NCBI RefSeq assembly: GCF_015223065.1
Contig: NZ_JADFBY010000003.1
Coordinates: 372,001-436,000 of the forward strand
Length of the DNA stretch: 64,000 nucleotides
Source of the DNA: Mucilaginibacter sp. JRF
Lineage (GTDB): Bacteria > Bacteroidota > Bacteroidia > Sphingobacteriales > Sphingobacteriaceae
Direction: 5' to 3'
Shown here: positions 18,195 through 27,654 of the stretch, piece by piece
Numbering within the stretch: position 1 is the stretch's first letter
How the letters are laid out: each line of letters starts with the position of its first letter
Notes under the pieces: model-generated
Seen by the model: only the letters and a program-made list of their open reading frames with translations
Databases searched by the model: none
Told to the model about the DNA's origin: nothing
Translations under genes and position numbers: made by a program

Positions 18195-19181
18195 CTATTT
18201 AATGCTTCGTTTAACTCCAGTAACGCTGTAAGGCATGTTTACAGGTTCATCCCATTTTTTATCTACCGTTACTCCAAATGTAGCTTGATGACCAAACAAG
18301 TAACCACTAAATGTATAGTGCCTGTTTATTTCCAGATTGGTATAAAAATCATACTGATTTTTAGGCATTATCTTAGTAGCTATAACCTTCCCGTTCTTGT
18401 CAAAACAAGTAATAGATAATTCTCTGTAACGATAAGGCCAAACATAAACGCATAGTTCAAAATTGGATTTACCTTTATCTGCTGATTTTACATCATATAC
18501 AAAATCCCGGGGTAAATATTCCTCTTCTCTCGTTCGCGGACGACCGGTACCTGTAGCTAAGTCGAAAGTTGGAGGATAATCCATAAATTGAAAAACAAGC
18601 TTAGCTGCGTTTGACGGAATAGGATCACTGATCTTGAGAGTTACTTTTGTAACCATCCGCTTTAAAACTATTTGCTTGTTAATAGGTCCGCTTACGGTGG
18701 TATCTAACGCGGCATAATACATGTCATCTTTTAAATCGGTGCTTGCCGGTGCAAACATTGGGTGCGCGATAAAACTACCACCGGTACCCGGAATTTGATC
18801 AGTGCCAATAGCACCTTTTACTTGTGTCCCCACAAAATAAACACGTTTAGGGCCATTGGTAAGAGAGTCTGTTATTTTTCCAAAGTTTGCCTGAGTGTAA
18901 TCCTGATAGGCAACTTTATGAACATTTAGCGCAAAATGGTAATCAGAAACCTCACCTCTGTAGGCACCATAATGTAGATACTTAATGTCATCTTTCAGCG
19001 CGTTGGTCTTTAACCCATTTGTTGATAACGAGCCATCGGATATGCTAAAATCCTGAATACTAAATGTAGCGATGTGTGTTTGATCGCTTTGGGGCTCATC
19101 AACTTTTTTAGACCCGGTTTCTTTCTTACAGCCTAACAAAGCTGTAGATAGTAATAGTGAAAGGGCAAGGTGCTTGTTCAT
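18195..19181 (-). CDS. Hypothetical lipoprotein, possibly fimbrillin-like (FimB/Mfa2-type)
   Basis: A lipoprotein signal (LLLSTALLGCKKE, Cys18) marks outer-membrane or periplasmic attachment. The 310-residue mature part has two beta-rich halves. The central segment VLKRMVTKVTLKISDPIPSNAAKL resembles the strand pattern in FimB/Mfa2-type fimbrial anchor proteins, where a conserved R-x-V-x-K-V precedes a domain start. That is a weak, motif-level resemblance. The gene is alone, with its own terminator. It could equally be an unrelated surface lipoprotein. Confidence 0.6.
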   Translation of the reverse strand: MNKHLALSLLLSTALLGCKKETGSKKVDEPQSDQTHIATFSIQDFSISDGSLSTNGLKTNALKDDIKYLHYGAYRGEVSDYHFALNVHKVAYQDYTQANFGKITDSLTNGPKRVYFVGTQVKGAIGTDQIPGTGGSFIAHPMFAPASTDLKDDMYYAALDTTVSGPINKQIVLKRMVTKVTLKISDPIPSNAAKLVFQFMDYPPTFDLATGTGRPRTREEEYLPRDFVYDVKSADKGKSNFELCVYVWPYRYRELSITCFDKNGKVIATKIMPKNQYDFYTNLEINRHYTFSGYLFGHQATFGVTVDKKWDEPVNMPYSVTGVKRSIK

Positions 19182-19309
19182 AATTAAGGTTTAGTCAAAT
19201 ATAGAAGCGCACCATAATAACAATAAGCCTTTACTAAAGCTGTTGCTTACAATGTATAACTACCTATTTATTGCATATAAATATTCCAATGGAGTGTGAA
19301 TTAATTATG

Positions 19310-19906
19310 TTATCTCTCGGATGGATGCTCACAAAACCTTAAAGTCATTATAGCTTTGAGCAATTGCCGCTGTTGCTCTCCCGTAAGACGATCCCCACGC
19401 AAGCCAAATCGATCATTATTGCTTCCGCTGCGCCATAACCTATCAATAAAAACGCCAGTGGTGCCAATTCCCGGCCTTTTAGGTATGATCAATTTCGCTT
19501 TATGATTATCAATGGTCACCCATTTAATTTTATTGTGCCGTACCTTTTCTAAATTTTCAGTATTTGCCTCTGCGAAGTACATCGAAACCCTGTGTTGAGG
19601 AGTAGAAGAACTATCTGTCAAATAGATGCTTCCATCGTGTACACTGTACCTATCTTGATCTTCATCTTCATTCATTGGGTCTGTATACCACCCAAGATCA
19701 AAACGTATAATAGTCCCGGTATCGATATGAATCTCACCAACATAGGAATCAATGCCTCTTGCTTTAACCTGCTGCCAACTTTCAGGAACTTCTATAGTGA
19801 AATACTTAAAATCAAGGGTCTTGACAGAGTTATCACCTCGCTCAGTTATAAAACATGATGACAGGCAAACAAGCGTTGTAAAGAATATAAGTGACAAAGG
19901 CTTCAT
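19310..19906 (-). CDS. Hypothetical lipoprotein
   Basis: The 198-residue protein has a lipobox (LVCLSSC, Cys18). The mature part includes FKYFTIEVPESWQQVKARGIDSYVG, a pattern found in periplasmic proteins of the PsbP/DUF1795-like fold type, where YFTIEVPxxW is common. That fold suggestion is tentative. No neighbouring gene gives a functional clue. It is AT-rich and separated from the next lipoprotein gene by about 130 bp with no recognisable feature. Confidence 0.6.
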   Translation of the reverse strand: MKPLSLIFFTTLVCLSSCFITERGDNSVKTLDFKYFTIEVPESWQQVKARGIDSYVGEIHIDTGTIIRFDLGWYTDPMNEDEDQDRYSVHDGSIYLTDSSSTPQHRVSMYFAEANTENLEKVRHNKIKWVTIDNHKAKLIIPKRPGIGTTGVFIDRLWRSGSNNDRFGLRGDRLTGEQQRQLLKAIMTLRFCEHPSER

Positions 19907-20036
19907 AGATACTAATATAAAATCATTTGCTTTAAATAGTCTGTTAAAACCAAACTGTATTGTACGACATTGATAGGAGCTATATTTCTATAGATATAAC
20001 TTTTTTATTAGATTTGATAAAAGCCAAAACCTTCTT

Positions 20037-20459
20037 ATGAAAGCTCTATTTAAACCAATTATTGCGTTATTTCTATTTTCGTTTTTTGTAAATACCACGT
20101 CAGCACAGGTAAATCAAAAGGACTTTGTGGGGATATGGGAGTTTGTACAATTCGGTGCAGACCCTGAAAACTTAGGCCCATCAGCTAAAGGCGTACTTAG
20201 AATCAGCACTGATACCACATTTACTATTGTGCGCCCTGGCCCCGACGGCTTTGTTATTACCCAAAGCGGAACATATAGAGTGCCTACCACTAAATTTTAT
20301 TTACAGAAGAAGCTATATCAACACCCTGTTATCGGCATAGAAGGTGTAGGCCAAGAGGAAAAAATAAACTATTGGATAAGCGAGGACAAAAAAGCCATGC
20401 GCTTCTCCTATGCAGTAGCGTCAGGTGAAATTTACTACGAGGTGTGGCGAAAATTGTAA
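20037..20459 (+). CDS. Small exported lipocalin-like (DUF4488-type) protein
   Basis: A signal peptide (ending NTTSAQ) precedes about 117 residues with the strand pattern FVGIWEFV...GVLRISTDTTFTIV...ITQSGTYRVPTTKFYLQ...YYEVWRKL. The opening GxWE and closing VWRK are typical of small beta-barrel proteins annotated as lipocalin-like or DUF4488 in Bacteroidota. Ligand and role are unknown. It is a single gene flanked by convergent and divergent neighbours. Confidence 0.65.
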   Translation: MKALFKPIIALFLFSFFVNTTSAQVNQKDFVGIWEFVQFGADPENLGPSAKGVLRISTDTTFTIVRPGPDGFVITQSGTYRVPTTKFYLQKKLYQHPVIGIEGVGQEEKINYWISEDKKAMRFSYAVASGEIYYEVWRKL

Positions 20460-20522
20460 GTAAATCCAAATAGTCTTAGTTTGAGTAGAATTCCCGAAGC
20501 AAACTCAAAATCTTACATCATT

Positions 20523-20567
20523 AACAACAAAGCTCCCGACATTTTACTATCGGGAGCCTTGTTGTTT
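20523..20567. terminator. Long hairpin between convergent genes
   Basis: AACAACAA-GCTCCCGA pairs with TCGGGAGC-TTGTTGTT around a 10-base loop, with one mismatch. A T-rich tract follows on the plus strand, so it mainly terminates the 20037-20459 gene and may also serve the opposing propeller gene. Confidence 0.8.
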
Positions 20568-20581
20568 AATTTTTATATCGA

Positions 20582-21643
20582 CTACTTCAGCGTCAATTTC
20601 CTCAGTGAGTTTCTGTCTGTAAAATAGATGGTATTTTCATCCTTTGACAGGGCAAGTTGCTTGGCATGAACATCCGCTTGCGCGCCTACGCCATCCTGGT
20701 ACTGCCTGCCATGATTAGGGCCAACCAATGTACGACTAACGCCATCGCTTATACTCCTGATACGGCCTCCATTGGCAACATAAATAGTCCGGCTATCTTT
20801 AGTTGCAACGATAGAGGTGATACCTTCTATACCAACGTTATTTATTATATTGAAGTCAATATCACGATATATCTGTGTAAAAACACCGGCCGGGGTAAGC
20901 TTATAGATCGAGATGTTGTTTATAACAATGTATTTTACACCATTATAGCCGCAAAAGAAACTGGTTATTTTAGGGTCAACCTTATTCTCGGCTGTTAACG
21001 AGTCAACAGGCACGCGGTATGTATTCGTGCCTATCTTTCCATTACTAATTTTAAATTTTTCAAGTATCGCGTAGGCTTTGTTATTTACAGTATCCTTTGC
21101 CTGGCCGGCCACCCATAACTCATCTGTATAGGGGTCTTTCTGTAAATCCTGATACATGTACTTAAAATCTGTTTTAGATGCAGGCGTTACCACCTCGCCC
21201 GATGGCTTTACGATCCATGTAGTTTGCGAATTTTTAAATATCCTGTCGCTGGCTATAAAGTTTATCGTTCCATCCTTTTGTATCTTTATTTTTTGGGCAT
21301 CTATAACCTCCTGCCCCTGGTTACCAACTATATCAAGCCGGGTAACATAATAAGTTGGCGATACCTTACGGATGCTGCCCAAACTGGTTACATAAATGGT
21401 TCCATCACTTGTCAGATCCAGACCTTCAGCTCCGTTGAAACCCGCCTCCGCGCCTTGCCCGTCGCGGGAGCCTATTATATTTATTCGCCCTGCTAATGTT
21501 GTTACCGTAAATGGCTTTACGGTTGCGTTGGTAGTAAGTGTTGAGTTAGCTGAATCTTCAGGAGCGATCTCCGCTTTTTCCTTTTTACACGAAGCCAAGC
21601 CGACCAGCAAGGCGGCGGCCAACACATAGAATTTGTTTTTCAT
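20582..21643 (-). CDS. NHL-like beta-propeller lipoprotein
   Basis: The start is taken at the ATG at 21643, which gives a lipoprotein signal MKNKFYVLAAALLVGLASCKKE. A longer frame would need a TTG start at 21667. The 353-residue product has propeller repeats such as GFNGAEGLDLTSDGTIYVTS, ITSIVATKDSRTIYVANGG and HAKQLALSKDENTIYFTD. NHL-like lipoproteins of this kind are frequent in Bacteroidota and often associate with glycan-related surface functions. No enzyme motif is evident, and the gene has no obvious partner. Confidence 0.78.
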   Translation of the reverse strand: MKNKFYVLAAALLVGLASCKKEKAEIAPEDSANSTLTTNATVKPFTVTTLAGRINIIGSRDGQGAEAGFNGAEGLDLTSDGTIYVTSLGSIRKVSPTYYVTRLDIVGNQGQEVIDAQKIKIQKDGTINFIASDRIFKNSQTTWIVKPSGEVVTPASKTDFKYMYQDLQKDPYTDELWVAGQAKDTVNNKAYAILEKFKISNGKIGTNTYRVPVDSLTAENKVDPKITSFFCGYNGVKYIVINNISIYKLTPAGVFTQIYRDIDFNIINNVGIEGITSIVATKDSRTIYVANGGRIRSISDGVSRTLVGPNHGRQYQDGVGAQADVHAKQLALSKDENTIYFTDRNSLRKLTLK

Positions 21644-21828
21644 AAAATTGGTGTGTTTTAATTTCAAGTAAAATTATCAGTATAAACACACCATTGGGTA
21701 TATCAGTTTCTCGATTTAGTAACAAGAATTTACCCAATTTGATATTTAACTTTAGCTTAAACAAAACATTACCGCTACCCGATTTTGAGCAGGTATGAGC
21801 AATAGGGAATGATGTTGTGAGATTATAG

Positions 21829-22251
21829 TTAAGCTGTTTCTCCGCCTTGTAATCGTCTACTTATCCACCTGCTTCTGATAAGTTGTGTAACTAAAAATGA
21901 AGATATTAAAGCAAGCCAAAGCCAATACTCATATATTAATGCCCAATATATAAATATGGGCACGATGATAACCCACTCGATCAGTACAATTGCTAATGGT
22001 TGTAGTTTCAACCTTGAAAAGCACAACAAATCTAAAACAAGCAGTGCCATGTAAAACGCTATCAGAGGCAACAAACCGTATGTAAATATCAAAAAAGGAG
22101 CTGAGAACAATATCTGTCCTACAAGCGTGCCCTCATCAGATCTGTTATAGAACGCATAGATTACTGTTACAATCTCAGTACATAAAAATATACCTAACAG
22201 GTGAAGCCAATTAGTTTTAATTATGTAGATGAGCTGTTTATGTTGAGGCAT
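21829..22251 (-). CDS. Hypothetical four-helix membrane protein
   Basis: The 140-residue product has four hydrophobic segments at about 16-33, 45-75, 83-102 and 104-122, with short loops and a basic C-terminus (RSRWISRRLQGG). No motif links it to a known family. It is AT-rich and lies between the propeller lipoprotein and the glycosyltransferase on the same strand, with gaps too large to assume an operon. Confidence 0.55.
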   Translation of the reverse strand: MPQHKQLIYIIKTNWLHLLGIFLCTEIVTVIYAFYNRSDEGTLVGQILFSAPFLIFTYGLLPLIAFYMALLVLDLLCFSRLKLQPLAIVLIEWVIIVPIFIYWALIYEYWLWLALISSFLVTQLIRSRWISRRLQGGETA

Positions 22252-22308
22252 ATTGAAATAAGGCCAGCAGATTAATTGAACTGACAGTGATCTCCAAAAG
22301 GCTTTCCC

Positions 22309-23190
22309 TCACCTTTTTACGATCTTATAATTTTTATACTCGCCTACACGCCAGCCGGTGATATCCTCTACACGTTGCAATAGCTTTCGCCTAAAGTCCA
22401 TATGCTTTTGCAGGGGTTTGTCCTTAAAATCTATCTCCCAGCGTGTAGTTTCTATTCGTTTTTGCATTACCCCTGGGTGGGTGTCGTTGAATTTTATCAG
22501 CCTGTCGGCATTGCCGTAATCAAACTCATAGGTTTCGGGCACGTGTTCTTTTATCCATTCATCATCGTGGTAAAACTTATTGAAGTTTTTCACCTTATTA
22601 TTTAGTCCGGTTAATGGTTTGGCCCAGCCATAGTGGTAAATGTAAGCGTCAATAAGCTTAACCTTGATCTTACGTTCATTCAACCTGAAACCCTGCGCAT
22701 CTCGGTATGATTGTATGCCTTTAAGATTTTTAATTACCCTGATCTCCCGACGATACCAGCGGCGCGAATCGCCAAAGTAATCATACGACGCGTAAAAGTG
22801 CAGGTATTTGAATAGCAAACCCTCAATAGCCGGATTATGCGACGCCTGCTCCATCTCCTTAACTATTAGTGGCAGGTACTTTTCGTGAACAACCTCGTCA
22901 CCTTGTATATAAAAAGCCCAATCAGTATCAGCCGAAATTGCCTGGTAGGCCTTATCAGTTTCGCGGGCAAAAACAACACCGCCCTCCTTAAGAGAGTCAT
23001 TCCAAACAGAATCAATGATCCGGACCTTGGGTGAGTTGATATTGGCGATCAATTGCCTTGTTTCGTCGGTCGACTGGCCTACAACAACAATAAATTCATC
23101 GCATATGGGTAAAATTGATCTGATGGCTTCCGTTATCGGGTAGTCATTAGCAACGGCATTTCTTATAAACGTAAAACCTGAAACTTTCAT
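22309..23190 (-). CDS. Family 2-type glycosyltransferase
   Basis: The ATG at 23190 is preferred over an upstream TTG, giving MKVSGFTFIRNA. The 293-residue protein has a GT-A start: ITEAIRSILPICDEFIVVVGQSTDETRQLI (nucleotide-sugar fold). WAFYIQGDEVVHE follows, with a GDE in place of the usual DxD-type metal motif. There is no membrane segment. It probably transfers a sugar to a cell-surface glycan or lipid, but no other glycan genes are adjacent to define the acceptor. Confidence 0.78.
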   Translation of the reverse strand: MKVSGFTFIRNAVANDYPITEAIRSILPICDEFIVVVGQSTDETRQLIANINSPKVRIIDSVWNDSLKEGGVVFARETDKAYQAISADTDWAFYIQGDEVVHEKYLPLIVKEMEQASHNPAIEGLLFKYLHFYASYDYFGDSRRWYRREIRVIKNLKGIQSYRDAQGFRLNERKIKVKLIDAYIYHYGWAKPLTGLNNKVKNFNKFYHDDEWIKEHVPETYEFDYGNADRLIKFNDTHPGVMQKRIETTRWEIDFKDKPLQKHMDFRRKLLQRVEDITGWRVGEYKNYKIVKR

Positions 23191-23279
23191 AATTTTCAAC
23201 AAACAAAAATGACCTAAATTTTCAGGCCATCAAATGTTTTGTTAATATACTGTATTGTTAGCTAACCAATATAGTTTAC

Positions 23280-25271
23280 TCACAACCCCAACGGCAATGT
23301 AAACCAGAACCTGCTGCCCTGGCCTATTTCGCTTTCAACGCCTGTTTGGCCGCCGTGGCGTTCAACTATCTCCTTACAAACGTACAGCCCTATGCCGAAG
23401 CCTGATATTTGGTTGGTTTTAGCGTTGTCTACACGGTAAAAGCGTTCAAAAATATGCTTTTGGTCTTTAGGGCTTACGCCGAAGCCCTGGTCGGTTACGC
23501 TTACTGTGATATGATTGTCTTGGGCAATGCAGTCTACATTTATTTCGCTGCCCGACTGGGAGTACTTAACAGCGTTGTTAATAAAGTTCACCAGCACCTG
23601 CTCAATCTTTTCCTGATCGGCGTGTATGGATATAGCTTCAACCTTGTGAAAGATCAGTTTATGTGTGGTATGCACGGCTAACAGCTCGTGCGCGGAAATA
23701 TCAAACAGGGTGGCCATATCAAACTCCTTTTTGTTGAGCCTGATCTTACCCTCGGTCAGTCGCGCTACATCTAAAAAGCCGGTAATGAGCGCCTGCATAC
23801 GGTCAACCTGGCGTTTTGATTTAATGGCCAGTTCCTGCCCGGCTTTATCGTCGGCCTTTATGGTGCGGGCCAGTTGCAGCTGGGTATAGCCGCTTATGGA
23901 GGTTAGCGGGGTTTTAAGCTCATGACTAACCATGCCTATAAAGTCGTTTTTACGCTGCTCGTCCTCACGGCGTTCGGTAATATCGGCAATGGTGCCTGAG
24001 AAGTGCGCCGCCGCCGTATCTCCGCCCGATTTAAACAGGTTGCCCGTAGCCCTTACCCAGCGCAGCTTTTTATCGCGGTAGCCAACTATAGGGTATTCTA
24101 CATCGTAGGCCGTGCCGTGGTTTAACGTATCCTCAACAGCATGGGCTATGCGGTCGCGGTGTTCATCGGGTATTTGGGCAATGGCGGCTTCGTAGCCCAT
24201 AGGCTCGTTGGCGCTGTAGCCAAACAACTCCTTTAACTTGGGCGAAGCGATGAACTCGCGCGTGCTGGCATTAATGTACCAGGTACCCAGATCGGCCGAT
24301 TGTACGGCCAGGCGCAGCTGTTCCTCGGCGCTTTCGGCAGCCAGGCGGTTGCGTACTACGGCGGTCATGTCAAACGCGGTATTTAAAATTCCCCACACCT
24401 GCCCGTTCTCATCCTTTAGCGGGGTAAAGGCGTAGTTATAGTAAAATTGCTTTATTTCGCCCTGATGCTCGTAGCTCATGTGCGCCTCGGTTTGCTCGTA
24501 GCGTATACCGGTACGGTATACCTGCCGCATAGTACTCGGAAAATCCAACGCGGCAAGCTCGGGCAGGGCCTTGGCAAACGGCATGTGGAACACCAGTTCA
24601 TCCTTATCCCAGGCCTTAAGCATCATATCGTTAGCGAAGCGGATGGTCATGTCTAACCCCACGTGCAGGGCCATGGCCATGGGCGTGTTCTTGATAATCT
24701 GCATGGCCTCCTGCTCCTTGGTCATCAGTAATTTGTTGAGCCGCGAGTTACGGTTTTTTGATTCCTGTAGCTCGAGTATCTTTTTGCGGAGGGTTAGCTT
24801 ATCCATCACCTGGTTGGCAAGCACTTTTAATGCCGAGCGCTGCATATCGTTCAGCTGTTTCTTTTCCCTGTCAATCACACAAAGCGACCCTAACGGATAG
24901 CCCGCGTTATCAACCAGCGGCACACCGGCGTAGAATACCAGGTTGGTATCGCCGGTTACCAGATCATTATCCGCGAAACGTTTATCGCGACGGGCATCCT
25001 CAACCTCCAGAATTTCGTTGGGCTTGTTGATGGCATGGGCGCAGAACGACAATGCCCTGTCGGTTTCAGAAATATCAACCCCTTTGCGTGCCTTAAACCA
25101 TTGTCGATCCTTATCAACAAAGCTGATGAGCGCCACAGGTGTATCGCAAATGGCGGATGCCAGCTCGGCCAGTTCGTCAAAGTCCTTTTCGGTAGCGGTA
25201 TCCAGAATATGGTATGATTGAAGCGACGCAAGGCGTTCTTGCTCATTACGAGGGACAGGAGCTGATGGCAT
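23280..25271 (-). CDS. GAF/PAS sensor histidine kinase
   Basis: The 663-residue soluble kinase has a GAF-type domain at about 20-165 and two PAS/PAC units at about 185-310 and 318-435, the second with RWVRATGNLF. The dimerisation domain carries FIGMVSHELKTPLTSISGY (phospho-His near 449). The ATPase domain has an N box NFINNAVKYS near 567, DQGFGVSPKD near 597 and GFGIGLYVCKEIVERHGG near 630. There is no transmembrane helix, so it should sense an internal signal. No response regulator is encoded next to it, so it is an orphan kinase whose partner is elsewhere. Confidence 0.92.
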   Translation of the reverse strand: MPSAPVPRNEQERLASLQSYHILDTATEKDFDELAELASAICDTPVALISFVDKDRQWFKARKGVDISETDRALSFCAHAINKPNEILEVEDARRDKRFADNDLVTGDTNLVFYAGVPLVDNAGYPLGSLCVIDREKKQLNDMQRSALKVLANQVMDKLTLRKKILELQESKNRNSRLNKLLMTKEQEAMQIIKNTPMAMALHVGLDMTIRFANDMMLKAWDKDELVFHMPFAKALPELAALDFPSTMRQVYRTGIRYEQTEAHMSYEHQGEIKQFYYNYAFTPLKDENGQVWGILNTAFDMTAVVRNRLAAESAEEQLRLAVQSADLGTWYINASTREFIASPKLKELFGYSANEPMGYEAAIAQIPDEHRDRIAHAVEDTLNHGTAYDVEYPIVGYRDKKLRWVRATGNLFKSGGDTAAAHFSGTIADITERREDEQRKNDFIGMVSHELKTPLTSISGYTQLQLARTIKADDKAGQELAIKSKRQVDRMQALITGFLDVARLTEGKIRLNKKEFDMATLFDISAHELLAVHTTHKLIFHKVEAISIHADQEKIEQVLVNFINNAVKYSQSGSEINVDCIAQDNHITVSVTDQGFGVSPKDQKHIFERFYRVDNAKTNQISGFGIGLYVCKEIVERHGGQTGVESEIGQGSRFWFTLPLGL

Positions 25272-25391
25272 TATTCAGTATAAAAACTTATTGGGTAAAG
25301 ATACTAATTGTATCCGTCAGAATATAACTGTGAGGAATGGTGGTTTGTTTGGGGGAGATGAGGTTGTATGCGCCAAATGAAAAATTTATTC

Positions 25392-25431
25392 AAAATCGAT
25401 CATATTATTTTTGAATAATATAATCGATTTT
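25392..25431 (-). terminator. Possible terminator overlapping the end of the OLD-like gene
   Basis: AAAATCGAT and ATCGATTTT flank an AT-rich stem that overlaps the last codons and the stop at 25405. The stem is AT-rich and imperfect, so it could also be chance in a low-GC gene. Confidence 0.35.
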
Positions 25432-27450
25432 ATTTTTTAGTATTTGCCATTCTTCGGTATTCTCAGCTTTGTTTTGTGAGATTAACTTTTTTATAAAATC
25501 TCTATAATTTGAAAGACCAAATTCCTGGTATATACTAACTAATAATTCTTTCCCTTTACAATACTTCTTCCAATTCTCTTCCCAATCTTCTTGTAGCTGC
25601 GTAGTTTTACTATTTACAGACTCGATAAAAACCCCCTTCCAAGTTTCTGGAATAAAATTATCCAAAGTCGATTTCAACTCTAATATCTTTTCATTAAGTA
25701 GTTCTGCGATGTCAATTGCAGAATTTGATAATCCCAAATCTTTCTTACTTAATCCAATTGTTTTAGGGATCTGTATTCCTGTAACATCTGCAATTGCGAT
25801 TGCATCAATCTGGGTAAATGCCAATTTCTTGACTTTTCTTGTGAATTCAACTCTGCTCGAAGGGAAGTTTTTAGGATTACTATCTCGAATAACACTATAC
25901 AAAATATCAGTATTTAGAAGATAATTTTCAAATGAATATCTATCCCACTGGATAATTTTGACATTCTCAGTATCTTTTAATTCAGTTGGTTTATTATCAA
26001 AATCCAATATAAAAATATGCAGTCCTTTAAGCTTACTTTTTCTATCACTAGATTGAAGAATTTTCACCTCATTTTCAACAATACTTCTGCCTCCTAAAGA
26101 TTGAATTTTAAAATTAACAGTGTAATTTTTTAAAACTTCATTTATATATTCTTCATCAGTAGTACCTTCAAGATATATTACACCTTTGTTGAAAAGCAAA
26201 TCTGCTGTTGAAACACCTAATGCTTTGATTGCTTCCGACGCTTCATTATTATCATTTTTATAGATTGGTGAAACAGTATTTGAATCTATTAAATGGAACA
26301 ATTGAAATCTCTCATCTTCTTTTGTTGCGGTAAGTATTTCAGCAGAGTGTGTTGTCATTAATATTTGCACGTCTTGCTTATCCACAATATGATTATACAG
26401 AAAGCTTATAATGTTTTTACAGACAGCAGGATTTAAATGCAATTCCGGTTCATCGATAATAATAATACCACCTTTCGCAACAGTTCTGATGAGTAGAAAT
26501 AATGTAAGTAACAACCCTTTCTCGCCACTGCTCAAAAAATCAATATCATAAATTGCATCTGTGTTTGTTTCTTTAATTAGCACTGAAAGCCTACTTGTAG
26601 AATCTTCTATTTTAATGCCAAATAATTCTTTTCCTGGGATTAAGTTTTCAAAAATCAATCTAAAATCATTTTGTATTGCAGAGAGATCATTGTTATTCAT
26701 TAGTAAATAATTAACAATAACATTCTTCAATCTATGGAATTTCAAACTTGGTTGAATACTATAAGACTGTACTTGTTGCTGCAAATCTCCTTGCCCTAAT
26801 TGAATACCTACTTCACCAGTCGGAAAATTTCTATCCGCTGGAAATACAGAAAACAAGGTTTGATTCAAGTTAATACTCCTTAAAATGAAACTAACTAATT
26901 CTTGATCAAATCCATTTTTACCAAAAATCTGAGTATATGATGCTGTTAACTCTATTACTGCTAGTTTTTTGTCTACTACAAATTTTTCTAATAAAGACTT
27001 AGTTTCATTTAATACTTGCACCTGTTGTAATTGGCCTGCTGGAGTAGATAAATAAGATATTAAATTCAATCTATTACTAGGATTTTGCCCCAACTGATTT
27101 TGCAATCTTAGTAATGCGAAATCCATAATTGAACTTTGAACTAATTGAATTTCTTCATTTGATAATTTAAAGCTTATCGTGATTACAACCTCTTTACTAG
27201 CATCATTACAAATTGTATGAAACAGAACCGAGTTTGTTTGAGGAGAAAAAATCCCCATATTCTGAAGCGTACTAGCGGCTTCGTTATCAACAGATTGAAG
27301 CAAAACCGACTTAGTTAATCTAATGGCATCTAAAATTGAGCTTTTACCTACACCATTAGGTCCGACAATAGTATTAATGCTATCCTTACATTTAAACTCA
27401 ACATTAATTAGCTTCCGAAAATTTCGAATTTTTACCTCAGTCAATTTCAT
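25405..27450 (-). CDS. OLD-like AAA ATPase with C-terminal TOPRIM nuclease domain
   Basis: The start is taken at ATG 27450 (MKLTEVKIRNFRKL), which matches how the family begins. A longer frame to 27567 adds 39 unlikely residues. The Walker A is GPNGVGKSS at 30-38, the Walker B with a catalytic Glu is IIIDEPELHLNP near 331, and a switch TTHSAEIL lies near 368. A TOPRIM segment begins with YLEGTTDEEYI (about 428) and continues with FILDFDN (about 481). This is the OLD layout of ATPase plus DNA nuclease, known from phage-defence proteins and Gabija GajA. No UvrD-like helicase is adjacent, so it looks like a stand-alone type. The gene is visibly AT-rich relative to its neighbours, suggesting transfer. 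Confidence 0.85.
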   Translation of the reverse strand: MKLTEVKIRNFRKLINVEFKCKDSINTIVGPNGVGKSSILDAIRLTKSVLLQSVDNEAASTLQNMGIFSPQTNSVLFHTICNDASKEVVITISFKLSNEEIQLVQSSIMDFALLRLQNQLGQNPSNRLNLISYLSTPAGQLQQVQVLNETKSLLEKFVVDKKLAVIELTASYTQIFGKNGFDQELVSFILRSINLNQTLFSVFPADRNFPTGEVGIQLGQGDLQQQVQSYSIQPSLKFHRLKNVIVNYLLMNNNDLSAIQNDFRLIFENLIPGKELFGIKIEDSTSRLSVLIKETNTDAIYDIDFLSSGEKGLLLTLFLLIRTVAKGGIIIIDEPELHLNPAVCKNIISFLYNHIVDKQDVQILMTTHSAEILTATKEDERFQLFHLIDSNTVSPIYKNDNNEASEAIKALGVSTADLLFNKGVIYLEGTTDEEYINEVLKNYTVNFKIQSLGGRSIVENEVKILQSSDRKSKLKGLHIFILDFDNKPTELKDTENVKIIQWDRYSFENYLLNTDILYSVIRDSNPKNFPSSRVEFTRKVKKLAFTQIDAIAIADVTGIQIPKTIGLSKKDLGLSNSAIDIAELLNEKILELKSTLDNFIPETWKGVFIESVNSKTTQLQEDWEENWKKYCKGKELLVSIYQEFGLSNYRDFIKKLISQNKAENTEEWQILKNKIDYIIQK

Positions 27451-27585
27451 AGTTGAAAAATAGTCGATTTTTCTAATATTCAGTGCCTGATAAGCTTTAA
27501 AAAGATTCAACAACTCTCCTTCCCCACTTTCACCGCCAAAAAAACCACACTTACCGACAACCCGCAAGCATTAACCTATTTTACA

Positions 27586-27617
27586 TTGGCTATTTTTACA
27601 GGGCAACGTACCTTTAT
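27586..27617 (+). promoter_or_regulatory. Probable Bacteroidota-type promoter of the TM2 gene
   Basis: TTGGC at 27586-27590 and TACCTTTAT at 27609-27617 are separated by 18 bp. They resemble the -33 TTTG and -7 TAnnTTTG elements, and the distance to the ATG at 27655 is reasonable. The match is by eye. Confidence 0.4.
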
Positions 27618-27654
27618 ATCAACAAATTAATCAAATCACTAAAAACTGAAAGCC

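Noticed and set aside
25300..25314. Palindrome GATAC-TAATT-GTATC upstream of the histidine kinase
   Set aside because: Five-bp arms in AT-rich DNA are expected by chance, and no regulator is linked.
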